Shown in pieces: positions 23,986 through 36,916 of a DNA stretch of 64,000 bases. The stretch is from NCBI GenBank assembly GCA_001692895.1, contig KV748243.1:69248-133247 (forward strand). Reading direction: 5' to 3'. Source of the stretch: Cenococcum geophilum 1.58 (Eukaryota > Ascomycota > Dothideomycetes > Gloniales > Gloniaceae). The translations under genes and the position numbers were made by a program. Numbering within the stretch: the first letter of the stretch is position 1; each line of letters begins with the position of its first letter. The notes under the pieces were generated by a model. That model was not told the DNA's origin and ran no database searches. It worked only from the letters and a program-made list of their open reading frames with translations.

Positions 23986-26962
23986 TTAGTAATCATCATA
24001 CACATTCCGGTTAAAAAACCTCCAAATCTGCCTCCCGGCCTCTTTCCCAACAAACTTACTAATCTCCTCCTCCTCCATATTCGCTAGTTCGAAAATACTG
24101 CCTACTTCCAGGGTCAGGCGCACCAGATTCTTCTCCGTGACCCCCGGTACCGCGCGTAGCATATCCTGGGGGACCTGGCTGAACGTGCGGGCTTCTGCAT
24201 CCTCGCCAGCCTCGAGCCCAATGTTGACGGCTTTCACAGGGTCCGGCTCATCCTGCTGCTTCTTCAGCTCAGAGAAGATCTCGGCGGTCTGGTAGGGCGA
24301 GGAGGACCAGATGATGCGTAGGCGCGGGAAGGCGAGCGTCAGCAGCACGAGCTTGGATTGCAGGTCTGGGGCCGCGCTTGCGGCGCCGCTGTTGCTGCTG
24401 AGGTTGAGGTCGGCGAAGGGCTCGAGCGTGAAGGACTTGTTGGCGTCGAATTCGATCAGCAGCATCGGCGATTTGTAGTGCTCCATCATGCTCTCGACTT
24501 GGTTGTACAGACGTCCGTTGGCGAAGGAGCCGATCAAGTCGCTCACGCTTTTGCGCTCAATGCAGATGCTGGGGGTGAGGACGTAGTCGCCGACGGTTAA
24601 CATGCAGGGTACGACAACGATGCTGCGGCCGTGGAGGAGGGAGGGGAGGGAGGAGCGGAATTCGCGTACGTCAACCACCACACGAGGTGGATCGGCTGTG
24701 GCGGCGAGGCGACCGCCGCCTGCAATACGGGTATTGATTGTGCGGAGGAAAGATTCCTGGGTGTCGAGAGTGGCTGAATTCAGGTTAAGAGCCATATTCT
24801 ATCATGATCGTCAGGCAAAAGAGATCCATATTCGGAATGAAGGAAGGTAGATTGAAGAAAAGCTTACCCCTCGCTCCCGAATTAGCTTCGTGAAAGCATC
24901 CTTTTCTCTTCTCACAGCGCTAAGATAGCGCTGCTCCTCAACCGATCCACTGTAATACATAAAGTACACCTTAACATTTCTATCTGTATGTGAACTACGA
25001 TAGACCTCTATTCGTCGTATGAATGCCGCATCCGGTTCGTACATAATGACATATCGAGGCTTTACTTCTTCAAGGACATGTTCGTCCATATCACCTTCAT
25101 ATGGATGAATTATGAGGATCTCATTCATGTCGTATAGCTCGTAGTAGTCTTCCATGTTGTCAAGCGGATCGGAGCCAATCTCGACTTTTTGCATTGCCTC
25201 AAGTTCGGTTGGCTGGAGCTCTGCCATCAGACTAGCAATATGGGCGTCTCGATCGCCTGCAGTATGAATGCTTCCGCTGGCTGTCCTAGTTGGACCAGAT
25301 GCAGCATTTGCGCCGCCACGAACTCGGCGGCGTTTGTTTGGCGGTGGTTTCCCTCTATTACTCCCCTGAGCACCACGCTGGTTTGTGGCTCCGCTGATGG
25401 CTTTTTGATTCTCCGCAAACAAAGAGGTGCTGACCCTAGAGAAGTCGCGCTTCCAGGCGAGATAATTGCGGAGTTTCCGGCGCATCATAAAGGCAGCGCT
25501 TGGAATTCGTGCTGAATCTTCGTCTTCACCATTGCCTCCTTCCTGCCGCACATACATTGTTTGGAGATATTCTCGTAGTTGACGACATGTACCTTGATCA
25601 CCACACATTATCAAGATAGAGCCATTGGAACCATCTTGAACGATCGGGTTAAAGTATGCATCTTGTTCAATCTCTTCGAGAATCTCCGCAAGTAAAGCCC
25701 ATTTGGGGAATTCTTCAAGTACTGGGTGGAGAGAGTCAGGGACAGCATTGGGGTTGGTGTTCAAGTCGGCATTTGTCACTTTCCCTGTATACACTCGACG
25801 TTTTGCGTTATCGAATATTGTGTGAGCGGCATCTAGGAAAAGCCAAGGGGACTGGTTCATTCGGGTTGATCCTGGTGGGGGCTGAGAAGCAGCGAGGACG
25901 GTATCTAGATATCTGTTGAAGTTTACAGCATCGTATGTTAAAAGAGCACTGGCTTGTTAGCATTGAACTATCATAACTCACGAACTGGGTGCTCACTGTA
26001 AGATGGTTCGTAGTAGGCTAAGATCACGTACTATTTGCCGTGTCCTGAAGCTTGTGCGATGCCATACAGGGTCTAGCTGCCTTCTTACAATTGCGTCGAA
26101 GTTCTTGTGCAGAGCACTGTCCACTGTCCAATCATCCATATCAAGTCCAGTATTACCCTTCTTTAGTTCGCTGATGCTGACTGTGACGCACTCAAGAACC
26201 GCATTTTGGATGTCCTTCATCCCCTCCGTCATGGGAACTTCTAGCTCAATAACCTCTGCTTTCTTCCGCCCTTCAAGAGATTTCGCGACGGTAACGTGAA
26301 AGCGTGGATATAACGATGGCTTCTGGAGAAAAAGGTTCTTCATCATATTTGCTAAAGGAGAAAAGCCGGTTGTGAATGGCTCGGGACTGTCAGAAAATGC
26401 CTTTAGAAATCCTGCCTTATTCTTCTGACGATATATACGCAATATAAAAGCCTCTAGCGATGTTGCCACAACTCTTTCCGCGTGTAGAACTACGACTCCA
26501 GTAACAGTCGCAGGATCTAGCAACCCAGACAGAAAATCTACGATGAGTATCCGAGATGTGATGCTGAATATGCCTCCCTGCGCATACATCTTTTCTCGGG
26601 TCCCTACACTCATGATATCGGTATTGACCAAGCTCAGCCCTCTGGCTTTGGGAGACATGCTGATGGCAGCATGCTCCGCCAAAGCTTCGCCGATCCATAC
26701 ATTCTCACGTTCGTCTGCTCCCACCAGCAGGATTAAATTGTTCCCGGCGGCATCGTAGGAGTGAAGAAGGTTTGTCACAATCCGTAAAAGTCCAAGGCCA
26801 CGGGCGATGAGGATAAGTTCATCCTCCTCTCGGAGTTCTTTGAAGATGTCCTGCTGGAATTCCTGTAGTGGTCTTTAGCAGTTTATCATTCATAGTTGAA
26901 GCGAGTAGCGGGTTCACCAGAGGAAGTGACAGCTTCACCGGCGCTTTCTCATTGCTGGGCAT
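23986..26962 (-). CDS. RAD1: XPF/Rad1 structure-specific endonuclease subunit
   Basis: Four exons (26962-26918, 26862-25997, 25948-24868, 24798-23986) with introns of 55, 48 and 69 nt sum to 2,805 nt, 934 residues. Rad1/XPF pairs with Rad10/ERCC1 and cuts 5' of bulky lesions in nucleotide excision repair and in recombination. The inactive helicase-like half starts at once (EFQQDIFKELREEDELILIARG, LLHSYDAAGNN). The ERCC4 nuclease has the motif ERKSVSDLIG at about residues 745-753 and VVVDVREF at about 704-711. A tandem helix-hairpin-helix (MLRAVPGV, about 870 on) closes the protein. The start MPSNEKAPVKLSLPL was chosen because it matches the family; an ORF extension upstream to 27040 has no support. 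Confidence 0.95.
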
Positions 26963-27822
26963 CTGGTATAGATTGCTAGAGATTGCTGGGAGGTGGGAGA
27001 CGGAGCGCGGCAGGGTTTCGCGCTTTGGCCTCGGTGTCACGTTTCGAGTTTCTCAACACCACGACTTCATCTCCACCACTCATCGTCTTCTTCCTTACAC
27101 ACGTCCGTCTCTACCCAACTACCAAGCAAGGGAGTAGTATGCCGGCCTAAATACCATTCTGGTAGAATTCCCAAATACTAGAATCAGATTGGTGCAATTG
27201 AGATCCGGATTTGGCATCAATTGCTGTCATGGGAACTACACAACATTTCCATCTATGCTAACCATTTTCTATGTGCGGAGGGACCTCCTCCGTCTTGTGG
27301 GCCAGCTGTAGCCCCCATTGATTTCCTCGCAGTGTCTTGACTTGTCGCATTTGCTTTCTCCGACGTTACTACTCACTAAAGTCGGCTGTCGCCTTGGTGT
27401 CTTTATTTGAGGGCAACCCCTGTCTTAGGTTCCCGCAATATGTTTCCCCGCAATCCACATTTTTCCTCATGCGCACAAGATGCGCTGGAGATCAGAACAT
27501 TCTGTTTGGTTGGCTGTTTTAGCCTACCCTTGGTCCGGCTTATAAAAATCATCCACAGCAAGCCGTTTCCTCCCAGGGCCAGTCAACAGCACACTCCGCG
27601 TCGGCCAATATGGCACTTATGATGTGGATGCCGACGGACGTGATGCTCCGACTAAAGTCATGTTTGCACCGGTGTTTGGATTCCTTCACGATCAATTGAG
27701 CAATGCAGCGCAAAATGAGGGGATGCTTCAAAGTATATGAGCGCTGCCTCGCGCTCTTTTGTAGATGGTGCTTCAGTACATTCCTCCATTGCTGTTGGAT
27801 CAATAGTATGCATTCTCTCATC
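26963..27822. other. intergenic region
   Basis: Upstream of RAD1 (minus) and of the decayed GH5 gene (plus). No supported gene. Small open frames here on either strand show no recognisable features. Confidence 0.4.
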
Positions 27823-28925
27823 ATGAGTTTCTTCTCAATACTTCTAACCGCTGGTACGGCGAGCCTTGCCTAGCAGCCCTAGTTGGGGAAAAGTAAAAGC
27901 GAGCTTCCAAGCTGAAGTTCTTCGGTGTCAATGAGAGCGGTCCAGAATTTGGAAACACGATCTTCCTGGCACCAAGGGCAAGGACTATATTCGGCCTACT
28001 TTGAGCACAATTGAAGGCATGCCGAACATGGTAGTGAACTTCCTCGCTGACAATCGCTCTAGACCTTCGTCAGCAGAGGCTTCAATGCATTCCGCGTGAA
28101 TATTATGATGGAGCGTATTATTCCTAACTCAATACGGGATCATTGGACTCCGCGTACCCCGCTGATCTTGCTACCGTTAGTGCTGCGCGAAATATCGCCT
28201 GGTGTACCCCTGAAATTGACTAGTTTCGTAGACTGAACTACATTACAAACAAGGGTGCTTATGCAATGAATGTGCCACACAACTACGGTAGATACAGAAA
28301 CATAATCACCGACACCAGCGATTTCCAGTCATTTTGGAAGACTCTTGCTGGAGCTTTTGCGGGCAACAGCAAGGTAATATTTGACACCCACAATGGATGT
28401 AAGAATTTTGTCTTCTTATTCTTTGCACTGATCATTGAGCTAACGCATCAACTCTCTTAATCCAGACCATGATATGGATCAAAGTCTTGTTGTAAATCTC
28501 AATCTCAATATATTACAGTTGAAGGCAATGACTGGACTGTAGCTTGGGCACGAACTTCCGGAAAGAATGGAGCTACCATAGGTGCTCTCGCCGATCTGCA
28601 GAACAAGATTATCTACCAAATGCACCAATACCTCGACGACGACGGCTCAGGTACAAGCGCAGCCTGCGTCTCCAGCACTATTAGCCAGGAGCGCATCCCA
28701 GCCGCCACACAATGGTTGAAGAGCAACGGAAAATTGGGAATAATTAGTGAATTCGCCAGTGGCGTAAATAGTCGATGCGAAACGGCTGCGCAGGCTACAT
28801 GGACTCAAACTCAGACATCTGGCTTGGCGCTTTGTGGTGGGCTGCTGGGCCATGCAGCATTAAACCTACCAGTGGGACTGCCTACAACGAATATTCTCAA
28901 CCAGTGCGAAGAAGTGGGTTTTCAA
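27823..28925 (+). pseudogene. decayed GH5 endoglucanase (cellulase) gene
   Basis: An ATG at 27823 opens a signal peptide (MSFFSILLTAGTASLA), followed at once by a TAG (27871), then by GH5 blocks in shifting frames: [114 protein letters not shown]. At least three frameshifts, one deletion (missing residues after VVNLN, before VEGNDW) and another near the end are needed to line these up. The general acid/base Glu of the NEP/NEY motif, at the intron 28399-28465 junction, reads Gly (GGA). The nucleophile-region SEFASG is kept. A host gene that has lost function; the enzyme would have cut cellulose outside the cell. Confidence 0.85.
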
Positions 28926-29079
28926 GTGTGGAAATTAGGGCAAATAATAGAAGTGTGATTCCTTACATTAGAGTAGTTCGGTAGATAGGCGCCAGAAATC
29001 TCCGAGTTATTTATATACAGGGAAGAGCAGCGTAATGTACAAGCATTAATACATGGAAAGATGGGCCATGGCCATATTT

Positions 29080-29632
29080 TTATAAGCCACCAGCGCTCGA
29101 TCTGATTTCCTGCCGCCGCCTCTCGATGTCAGCGGCGAGGGCTTGCTGCTCCTCCCTCATTTTTGCAGCAGCCTCTCTTCGGTTCCTCTCCTCAGCCTCC
29201 TTTGCTACTGCCCATACTTTAAAATAATTTAATTAGCAGGAGAAGGGCTTTGGCAAAAAAGCATTGGAGTAGAATAAATATACTTACTAGGCTTGTCTGA
29301 CTTGGAATACTCCTTCAGGTTGGTGACAAATTTATCGAAATCCTCCTGTCTTTCCTTCCGGTTCTCAAGTGAGCGCTTCTGCAGGTCCGGGTTGTATTTC
29401 TACAGGAGCATTAGGCTGCGCTATGTGACAGGGGCGTCATATGTGATGTAGCAGAGCTGAAATGACACACCTTGAAAAGCTCCTCCTCAGTCGGCGACAC
29501 GTACCACACCAGTGCTGGGCCGCCTATACACATGAATGCACCGCTACCGAGATGTCAACCCCAATTGGCATGATCATGGCAAATTCTGGCTTACGCAGCG
29601 AGCATCTTGAAGGTGGTTCTTGGACTCGGCAT
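29080..29632 (-). CDS. CBP4: CBP4, cytochrome bc1 complex assembly factor
   Basis: Four small exons (29632-29595, 29543-29471, 29399-29288, 29216-29080) with introns of 51, 71 and 71 nt give 119 residues. The hydrophobic segment [15 protein letters not shown] near residues 14-28 would span the inner mitochondrial membrane. It is followed by the family signature [23 protein letters not shown] and a charged coiled coil ending in IRSSAGGL. Cbp4 assists maturation of cytochrome b in complex III. No single ORF shows this gene because every exon is short. Assignment rests on the signature block and on the exact closure of all four phases. It is divergent from SKT5. Confidence 0.9.
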
Positions 29633-30650
29633 GGTGGCGGGGACGGAAAGAGATCGAAGATCTAAGAGTTGCAAACCGGGATTCAGCCCTACTCCCCTGG
29701 AATGAGGTCTAAGCTCCCTGTTGCTGAAGGAAGTGGGAGGGGTTAGAGATGATGATGAAACAGGTGGTGTGCAGTTGCCGTTGATGGATTGAGCTGGCTG
29801 CTTTGGCTGCTTAGGGTGCTTGGAGGCTTGACCGGGAGTCTATCAACGTTGGAGGCGTTCGGGCGCGGAGGCAGCTGAGCCTTGATTGGCACGTTCGCGG
29901 CGGCATGGGGGGCTTCAACTGCCTGTGACATCGTCGAACGCTTGAATAACAGACACGAATACGCATCTTGACGCGCCCAGCTGAAACCTAACCCTCCTGC
30001 TCCTCTCCCAACTACTCTGCTGCTGCCTCCCTCACTCTGCCTTCGTCTATCTCAATCTCCCCCTATCCTCCAGATGCTGGGCGTTTGGATGGACGACCGT
30101 GGCCCATCCTCGCACCTGTAGGCCTCACCACGGCCCACTTAACACACCTTCCCTGTTCCTGTTACACTCAGTGGCTAAATCGGCCCCGTAGCTCCAGGAT
30201 CGGCCTCTAAAAATCCTTGTAGCCACTGTGGCGCAGAGGTTTCAAGGACCTCCCGTCAAAGATCCTTGGCAAGTCATCCGCTGGTTGCAACCCCCCGAAT
30301 TCCGCTGAGAGACGACGTACTACTTGCCCTTCTACTTTGACGCGGTGCTGGACACCTGATGACCTTCATTTAACCACCTCCGGCCGGAATAATCGCTGAC
30401 CTCGCCAATCTGGGTAACACCAAACTTTCGTAAACACTCCCTCACCTTTTCTTTAAACTCACTAGTCCTCGAGCACCTCCTTATTTATTCCCCACTCCGC
30501 TAATTTGGCCGACGTGCGCCTCTGAGCCGTCACCGTGTATGGCTCGGTCTGCTTTGCGCTTCTCCCTCACGATACAACCGAGACTGCCGGAACGTTGATT
30601 GATCTCGCGAGAGATTTTTGCGCTCAACGAGTCTTCCATAACAAAGCGCC
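29633..30650. other. intergenic region, divergent promoters of CBP4 and SKT5
   Basis: About 1 kb. A pyrimidine-rich tract (about 29985-30085, many CTC and CCT) and a second near 30430-30480 look like promoter and leader elements of SKT5. No supported gene or RNA. Confidence 0.5.
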
Positions 30651-33600
30651 ATGGCATACGACCAGCACTCAAACTATCAGCAACCTCCGCCGCGTCAGTG
30701 CTATAATCAGGGGCCTCCACAAGGACGACCACCGGCAGGATACAACAATCAGTATAACGGTTATGATGGTTATGATGATTATGATGGCTATGATGACTAT
30801 AACCAGGGACAGGATGGCAGATGGGATAATGGATATCAACAAGGCTATGCAGATCCTAAGCAGGACGCCGGTTGGGGGAATGCGAACATGGACGGGCAAC
30901 GGCCACCGCTACAGCGTCAGCAGTATCAGGGAGGCTATGATATGAACGGTCAGCCGAGGTCACCACCTCAGAGTCAGGGATACGATGCTCCTCGGGGCAG
31001 AATGCCGCCTCCAAGAGAAAGCCAGTTCGGGCCAGGACCCATGTACAACGAGCAACCACCATATCAAGGTCAGCCTCGAGGGTATGAGCAGCGCAGTCGG
31101 CCAATGGAATCAAATGGACTGGTCGATGGAGGAATGCAGTGTGGTAATTCGAGGGGTCCTGGTAATGGCCGAGGACGAAATCCGCAAAATATTCAACAGC
31201 CGCAGAAGCCACCGGGTATGAAGTTGAATTGAGTTTGACTAAACATTTATCTAGGGCTTGCTGACATGCCACATAGCCAAACAACGAATACTTCAATCTT
31301 CTCTATCTCCTATGACCCTAAGCCAAGATAACCCTTTCCCCACTTTTCCCACACAAAAGATCAAGCACAAACCTAAGACCGGCTCCATGGATGAAGCTAT
31401 GGCGTTAATGAGCATAGATAATCATGCAAATGAGGAGAGAAGCCCACCTCCTGAAAGAGCCTCATCTCCTGGGCGAGGAAGAGGGGCAGCTCCTCGACAA
31501 GGTTACCCAAACCGGGGACCGCCACCAAGTAGAGGGCGTGGCTATGGACCACCGGAAACTTACGGCGAAGACCCAAGGCAATTTCAAGGAAATGGGCGCG
31601 GGATGCCGCCTCCGCAGCAGCAAGGCTACCTTCAACAGAGACCACCGCCGATGAACCTAGAAGGACCACAACAACCGCAGCGGCGCGGTTATGAGGACCT
31701 AAACATGCCCATTTCGCCTTCACAACGAGCTTTTGGCCCTAACACTCAAAGAGCAATGACGTTGCCACAAAATATTCCCAATGCCGTGAACAGCCAAGGT
31801 TTCCAAAGTGAACAGGCACAGTGGGCCGAACCTGGACCTACAGCTGGATATCACGGTCCGGAGTCTCTTAGCTATATTTCTCCACGTCCGTCCACCGCAA
31901 CAGGAGTACGCCAAAACCGACCTAATGGGCAATCTATTCATCAACTCGACAGTAGGCCAATACCGCAAGGACCTCCCGTCCAGCAACAACAGCCTCGTGA
32001 GAGACGCGAAAGTCTCGGAGATTTCTACGATGATTACTATGAGGACCAGAATCCGCCCCATGGTCGGAAACCAGACAGCAGAGATGCAGCGATTGAAGAA
32101 GACATGCCAAACTTCGACGCTATACCAAATCGAAGCGCCACCCACCGCAGAGGGTATACTATTGACCACCATCTGGAAGTGGTACCAACCACAACGGCTC
32201 CACCAATGGCAACAATGTCCCAAAATTATGCAGGCCCGGGATCAGGGGGTCAGAATGCGGATTTCTATCAGCAGGCACAAAAGAGCCGTTCTCAGCCCGA
32301 TTTACGCGCTGGAAATGAGGCAGCAAGCAATGCCATAGTCTTTGAAATGCCTGGCGATATCCCTGATGTTCCTCCTATCTCACGTACAAATTCAACTCCT
32401 GCTATTGCAAACGGCCTTCCAAGTGGCCCTCGAGGAAGAGGTCCTCTGCCGATGCCTGGAGGTCAACCTCTACCAGGGCAAGGGTATGGACCTGAGCAAC
32501 CAGGTCAGCCTCAAAGATACCCACTGAATGACCTGCAGTACCAAAAGCCAGAGCAACCGCCGTTTCAACGAAGCTTCTCAGCACAAAGCCAATGGTCAGA
32601 TCCAGGCCCTGGCGGAATGCCAAACGGACCACCGCAGATGGGTGGAATGCCTGGACAACGCCTCCCGGGAGCTGTACCAAACGGAGTCCCAGGTGGGCTA
32701 CCGGGTGTCCCAATAAATCAACGGCCAGCTCCTCAAGGCCGTCGTAGCAATCCAGATGCGCTCCCACAGCATCCAACTCCAGTCCGACCAGGTCTAATGG
32801 ACAAGTCACCCACACCTCAAAATTCCAAGCCACCTCCAATTAGACAATATAATACAGATCCTACTCCTGCAGCGAATGTCGCTCCACAACCATCATCCAT
32901 GCCACCACCCGCAAAACGCGCCTCAGTTCCTCACCCTGTAACCCACGATGAGATCAACCGACTCCGCAATGTCTTCAAACTCACCTCGCAAGACCAAAAA
33001 ACAGGTCTCTTATTAGCAAAGAAGCTCGTCGAAGCAGCATCCATCCTAGCCGATGAAGGCGGCCGCGCCGACACGCGCACCCGCAACAAAAACCGCGAGA
33101 AATTCGTCTTCGAAGCGCACAAAATCGTCAAAAAGCTCGTCAACAACGGCTACCCGGACGCGATGTTCTACCTGGCCGACTGCTACGGGCAAGGGCTGCT
33201 GGGGCTCGAAGTCGACACCAAAGAAGCCTTCGCACTGTACCAGTCAGCCGCGAAAGCCGGGCACGCCGCAAGCGCATACCGCACGGCGGTGTGCTGCGAG
33301 ATGGGCAACGAAGAGGGCGGCGGCACGCGGCGCGACCCGCTCAAAGCCGTGCAGTGGTACAGGCGGGCGGCGGCACTGGGCGACACGCCCGCCATGTACA
33401 AGATGGGGATGATCCTGCTGAAGGGCTTGCTGGGGCAGCCGAAGAATATCGGCGAGGCGGTCAACATGCTGAAGCGCGCTGCGGACCGCGCGAACGAGGA
33501 CAACCCGCACGCGCTGCACGAGCTCGGCCTGCTGTACGAGGCGCAGACCGGCAACGAGCGCATCATCCACGACGAAGCGTACGCGCTCAGTCTGTTCAAG

Positions 33601-34164
33601 CAGGCGGCCGAGTTGGGTTACAAGTTCAGCCAGTTTCGCCTCGGCCAGGCGTTCGAGTATGGCTTGCTGGGCTGCCCCATCGATGCGAGGTCCTCCATTG
33701 CGTGGTACTCGCGTGCGGCGGCCCAGGAGGAGCATCAGGCGGAGTTGGCGCTGTCGGGCTGGTATTTGACGGGCTCCCAGGGCATCCTAGAACAGTCGGA
33801 TACTGAGGCGTATCTTTGGGCTAGGAAAGCAGCGTGTGCGGAGCCGCCGCTGCCGAAGGCCTTGTTTGCAATGGGATATTTTACGGAGGTCGGGATTGGG
33901 TGTCCGAGAAGCTTGGAGGAGGCGAAGAGATGGTATGGAAGGGCTGCTGGTGAGTTTAATTCCATTCTCTTAATCATCTGGTCCCAGTCCTGGTCCTGGT
34001 CCTGGATGTGCAATTTGCTAATTCGTGATGTAGCGTACAGATTCCCCAAAGCGCAAGAGCGCCTTGAGGAGCTGAAGAAGGGCGGTGTCAAGGTGCAGCG
34101 GAACCGCGAGCGGCTGAGCAGGAGCAACCAGAAGCAGCACGAGGCTGACTGCGTCGTCATGTAA
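30651..34164 (+). CDS. SKT5: chitin synthase activator SKT5/CHS4, Sel1-repeat protein
   Basis: Exons 30651-31215, 31277-33949 and 34034-34164 (introns 61 and 84 nt) give 1,122 residues. The first two thirds is a disordered Pro/Gln/Gly-rich region with a YDGYDDY repeat near residues 35-50 and the family block DNPFPTFPTQKIKHKPKTGSMDEAMA. From about residue 730 there are roughly seven Sel1-like repeats (for example YPDAMFYLADCYGQGLLG, GDTPAMYKMGMILLKG). The C-terminus CVVM is a CaaX prenylation box, as in fungal Skt5. The protein recruits and activates class IV chitin synthase (Chs3) at septa and growing tips. Acceptor 34033 was chosen over 34040 because only it keeps AAAYRFPKAQERL in frame. Confidence 0.95.
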
Positions 34165-35133
34165 TAATTCTACTTCCCTTTGCATGGGGAATTTGAAAAG
34201 CCGCTTAGTCTACTGCGTTTCGGAAGGGCGCTTTGGATTGTGCTTGACGCATAATGATCATGGGAATTGAGCGCGCTGCATGGGCTTGGCGTTACATTCG
34301 TATCGTGGCGTATGGAGTGCCTTTTAGACACCTTAAAACGATTACCGATAGTCGAGAGCGGCTAATGTTCTGGCTTATGATGGGGTCGGCCGTTAGGCTG
34401 GGCGCGGGTGCTGATGTATATGTAGCGCTACTGTTTTAGTGATGGCTAATGTACTACGATTGATGTTAACGTGTGTTCCTTTTTGGGGGAAGAGTGATTA
34501 TATGCTGTATGAGTCCGTTCAGCTGGACTTTTGTATGCCCTGATCGCTCGACTACATTTCATCACACACGTGTAGTGGGGCGAAGAGCTGAACGGCGTCC
34601 TCTGCTTTCACTATGATCCAAACACATAACCAATTCCTAGGGCTCGCTCACGCCTTTACATCAAGATAATAAATAACATTCCAGGCGAAAATAGCATTCT
34701 TGCGAGCACAGTGCAATTTAGTTGTTCTTTTAGTCACCGAAATCCCATTCTTTACCAGAGCACCTTCCAGTACTTCTATATCCCAGAATTTTGATTCGTT
34801 GCTTAGTGACAGATAGCTCCCTCGTGCGGAGAGGTGTATGTTATATGTTGAAAGGGTGACTTTTACTACCTATATTTATTCTTCTTCCAGTATTTTCTAT
34901 ATCCAATATATTTTATACACGTACGACGAAATCAGAGAGATACTGGCAGATATCCACATGCAATCCTTGCGGATATGCCAAACTCTAGGAATATGCAGAG
35001 CTTTTAACGCCGAAACATTACAATCGTTAACCGTCTCATCATCACAGAACTTGTTACAGGAATAACGCCTTTTCTTTACAGTCCATCATCTCAAAAGAAG
35101 CCGGAGCCCTCGTTCTACTCTTCAGCCTATATC
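34165..35133. other. intergenic region between convergent genes
   Basis: 3' flanks of SKT5 (plus) and the MFS transporter (minus). No supported gene; small ORFs here look random. Confidence 0.5.
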
Positions 35134-36916
35134 CTAATCCTCGCTTCCTTCTTCCTCGTCCCACCCTTCTGCCTCTAGGCTTTCACCTCTAATGCCAAAG
35201 CTCAGCAAGAAACCAATGAAGGAAATGCCGCCAAATATTCCAAAAGCTAGAGCCTCTCCCTTTGGGTCGACGTGGGTTGCGGCTGAGAAGAGACTGCCGG
35301 AGATGAAGGGGCCGGTGGCTCGGCCGGCGGCGGAGAGGGTTTGAGCGAGCCCGTTCAAGGTGCCCAGGACGGAGTGATTAGGTGCAGAGTTAGTGATCTA
35401 TGAGGCAAGCGCGTCAGCTTGAATGGACTCGACATTACCATGAAGTTTGATACCCGGGGAGTTGGTAAAAGAAGTCACCCACCAGTAAAAGTGCAGACGT
35501 AAGCCCTCCCACTGCCGCAACAGTCTTGACAATCAAAACAAACCCTAGTTCAGCCCAGAACCACCCCTTTCCACTCCCAACTCCTGGACCACTATTATCT
35601 TTGTAACCAACCCAAGGAATCATGAGAAACGCCGCGACGAACGCCGCTAAACTGACTCTGTAGGTAGTTTTGTTACCAATCTTCTTCCTCAACTTCCCGT
35701 ATATGCCAATCTGGAAAATAATTGTGACAGCACCTGCAAACGCCAACGAGAGCCCGATTTCTTCTGGGGAGAGTTTGCGGCCCGTGGGAGGCTGAGCGGC
35801 AGCGAAAATAGGATATAGGGAATTGTAGGATATATTCGCGAGCTGGAAGATGAAGTATGTTAGGAGAAGGAGTATCGTGTCGCGGTTGAAGATCTCCTTC
35901 TTCGTTAGGCTCTCACCCGAGGTTTCCGGGAATAACATGGGCGCAAACACATCTGATTCCGAGCCTGGTGCATCTTCGTCTTCTTCTTCCACGTGACTGA
36001 GATGTTGGCGTCGATGATCCCGTTTGCCATTCCCGATTAGTCGGCGTATGTATGTGGGCCGACTTGAGCTGGTGAATTGCCAAAGCCAGGAAAAGAGATT
36101 TTCCACTCTTTTCCCTAGCGGTGGGAGATCTTTTGCTTCCTCCAAACTTTCCTCGAGGAATAGCATTGAAAGAATCAGGTCCACAGTAAGTATCGCAGCT
36201 GCAAAAAGGTTTGGTGCAACATATGGATAAGGGTTCGGCTTGCCCTGGTGGAATGGATTATCCTTGAAGACCAAGACTCCTCCTACAATAGGACCTGTTA
36301 TGCCGCCAATGCCGTACACCACCGGAAGATAAGTAAATGCTCTTGACTGGTTGCTTCGATCCGTGATCTCGCCAAGACACGTCGACACGACACCCTGGTT
36401 TCCATTGACCAAGCCCATAAACATTTGTACCACAATTGCCTGCCACAATGTCCTGCAGAATCCGAAAGCAACAAANCATGCAGCCGTCAAAAGCGTCCCT
36501 GCCAAGATGACCGGTTTCCTGCCTATTCTGTCTGATAGCCATCCCCAGAAGAAGTTGGTGGCGAATTGAGCAAGAGCGAACGAAGAGGCAATCAAGCCCA
36601 CGTACAGTCCGACCTGCCCCTCTTTAACCTCTGGAAATGTAGAAGCCATTTCGGGCAAGTAAGGACTAATTGAATTGAGTGCGGTTTGTTCGGCTAGGGC
36701 TATCACTGCCAGGATTGCTAGCTGCTTTTTCGGAAGCGGGGACTCGTGGTGGGCTTCATCGGAGTCAGAACCGTGGCTGTGGGAGCCATTGTATGGCTGG
36801 GGCGAGGAAGACGGAGGGCGACCACGAGATGCCGGAGGCTTCGTTGGGAAGGTCTGATAATGCAATGTGGAGGACTTCCGCCTAGGCTCCATGGCGGGTT
36901 TCGAGGACCGCTTCAT
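35134..36916 (-). CDS. MFS transporter (DHA1-like drug/metabolite exporter)
   Basis: Exons 36916-35483 and 35397-35134 (intron 85 nt, phase 0) give 565 residues. After a Ser/Pro/His-rich cytosolic start (about 70 residues) there are about 12 membrane segments. The MFS motif GWLSDRIGRKPVILAG sits between TM2 and TM3, and an acidic, Ser-rich loop of about 90 residues lies between TM6 and TM7. The C-terminus is acidic (EAEGWDEEEGSED). I recognise the pattern of the fungal group related to yeast YCR023C; the substrate is unknown. One undetermined base at 36476 leaves one residue unknown. The frame stays open upstream to 37195, but the ATG at 36916 is preferred because upstream codons do not look like the family. 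Confidence 0.85.
36476..36476. other. undetermined base (N)
   Basis: The only ambiguous base noticed in the window. It falls inside the MFS transporter reading frame. Confidence 0.98.

Noticed and set aside
30240-30320. Possible tRNA-like segment upstream of SKT5
   Set aside because: No acceptor stem pairing or B-box could be found.
33053-33806. ORFs in other frames within the Sel1 region
   Set aside because: GC-rich third positions of SKT5 open the other frames; the Sel1 repeats identify the true frame.
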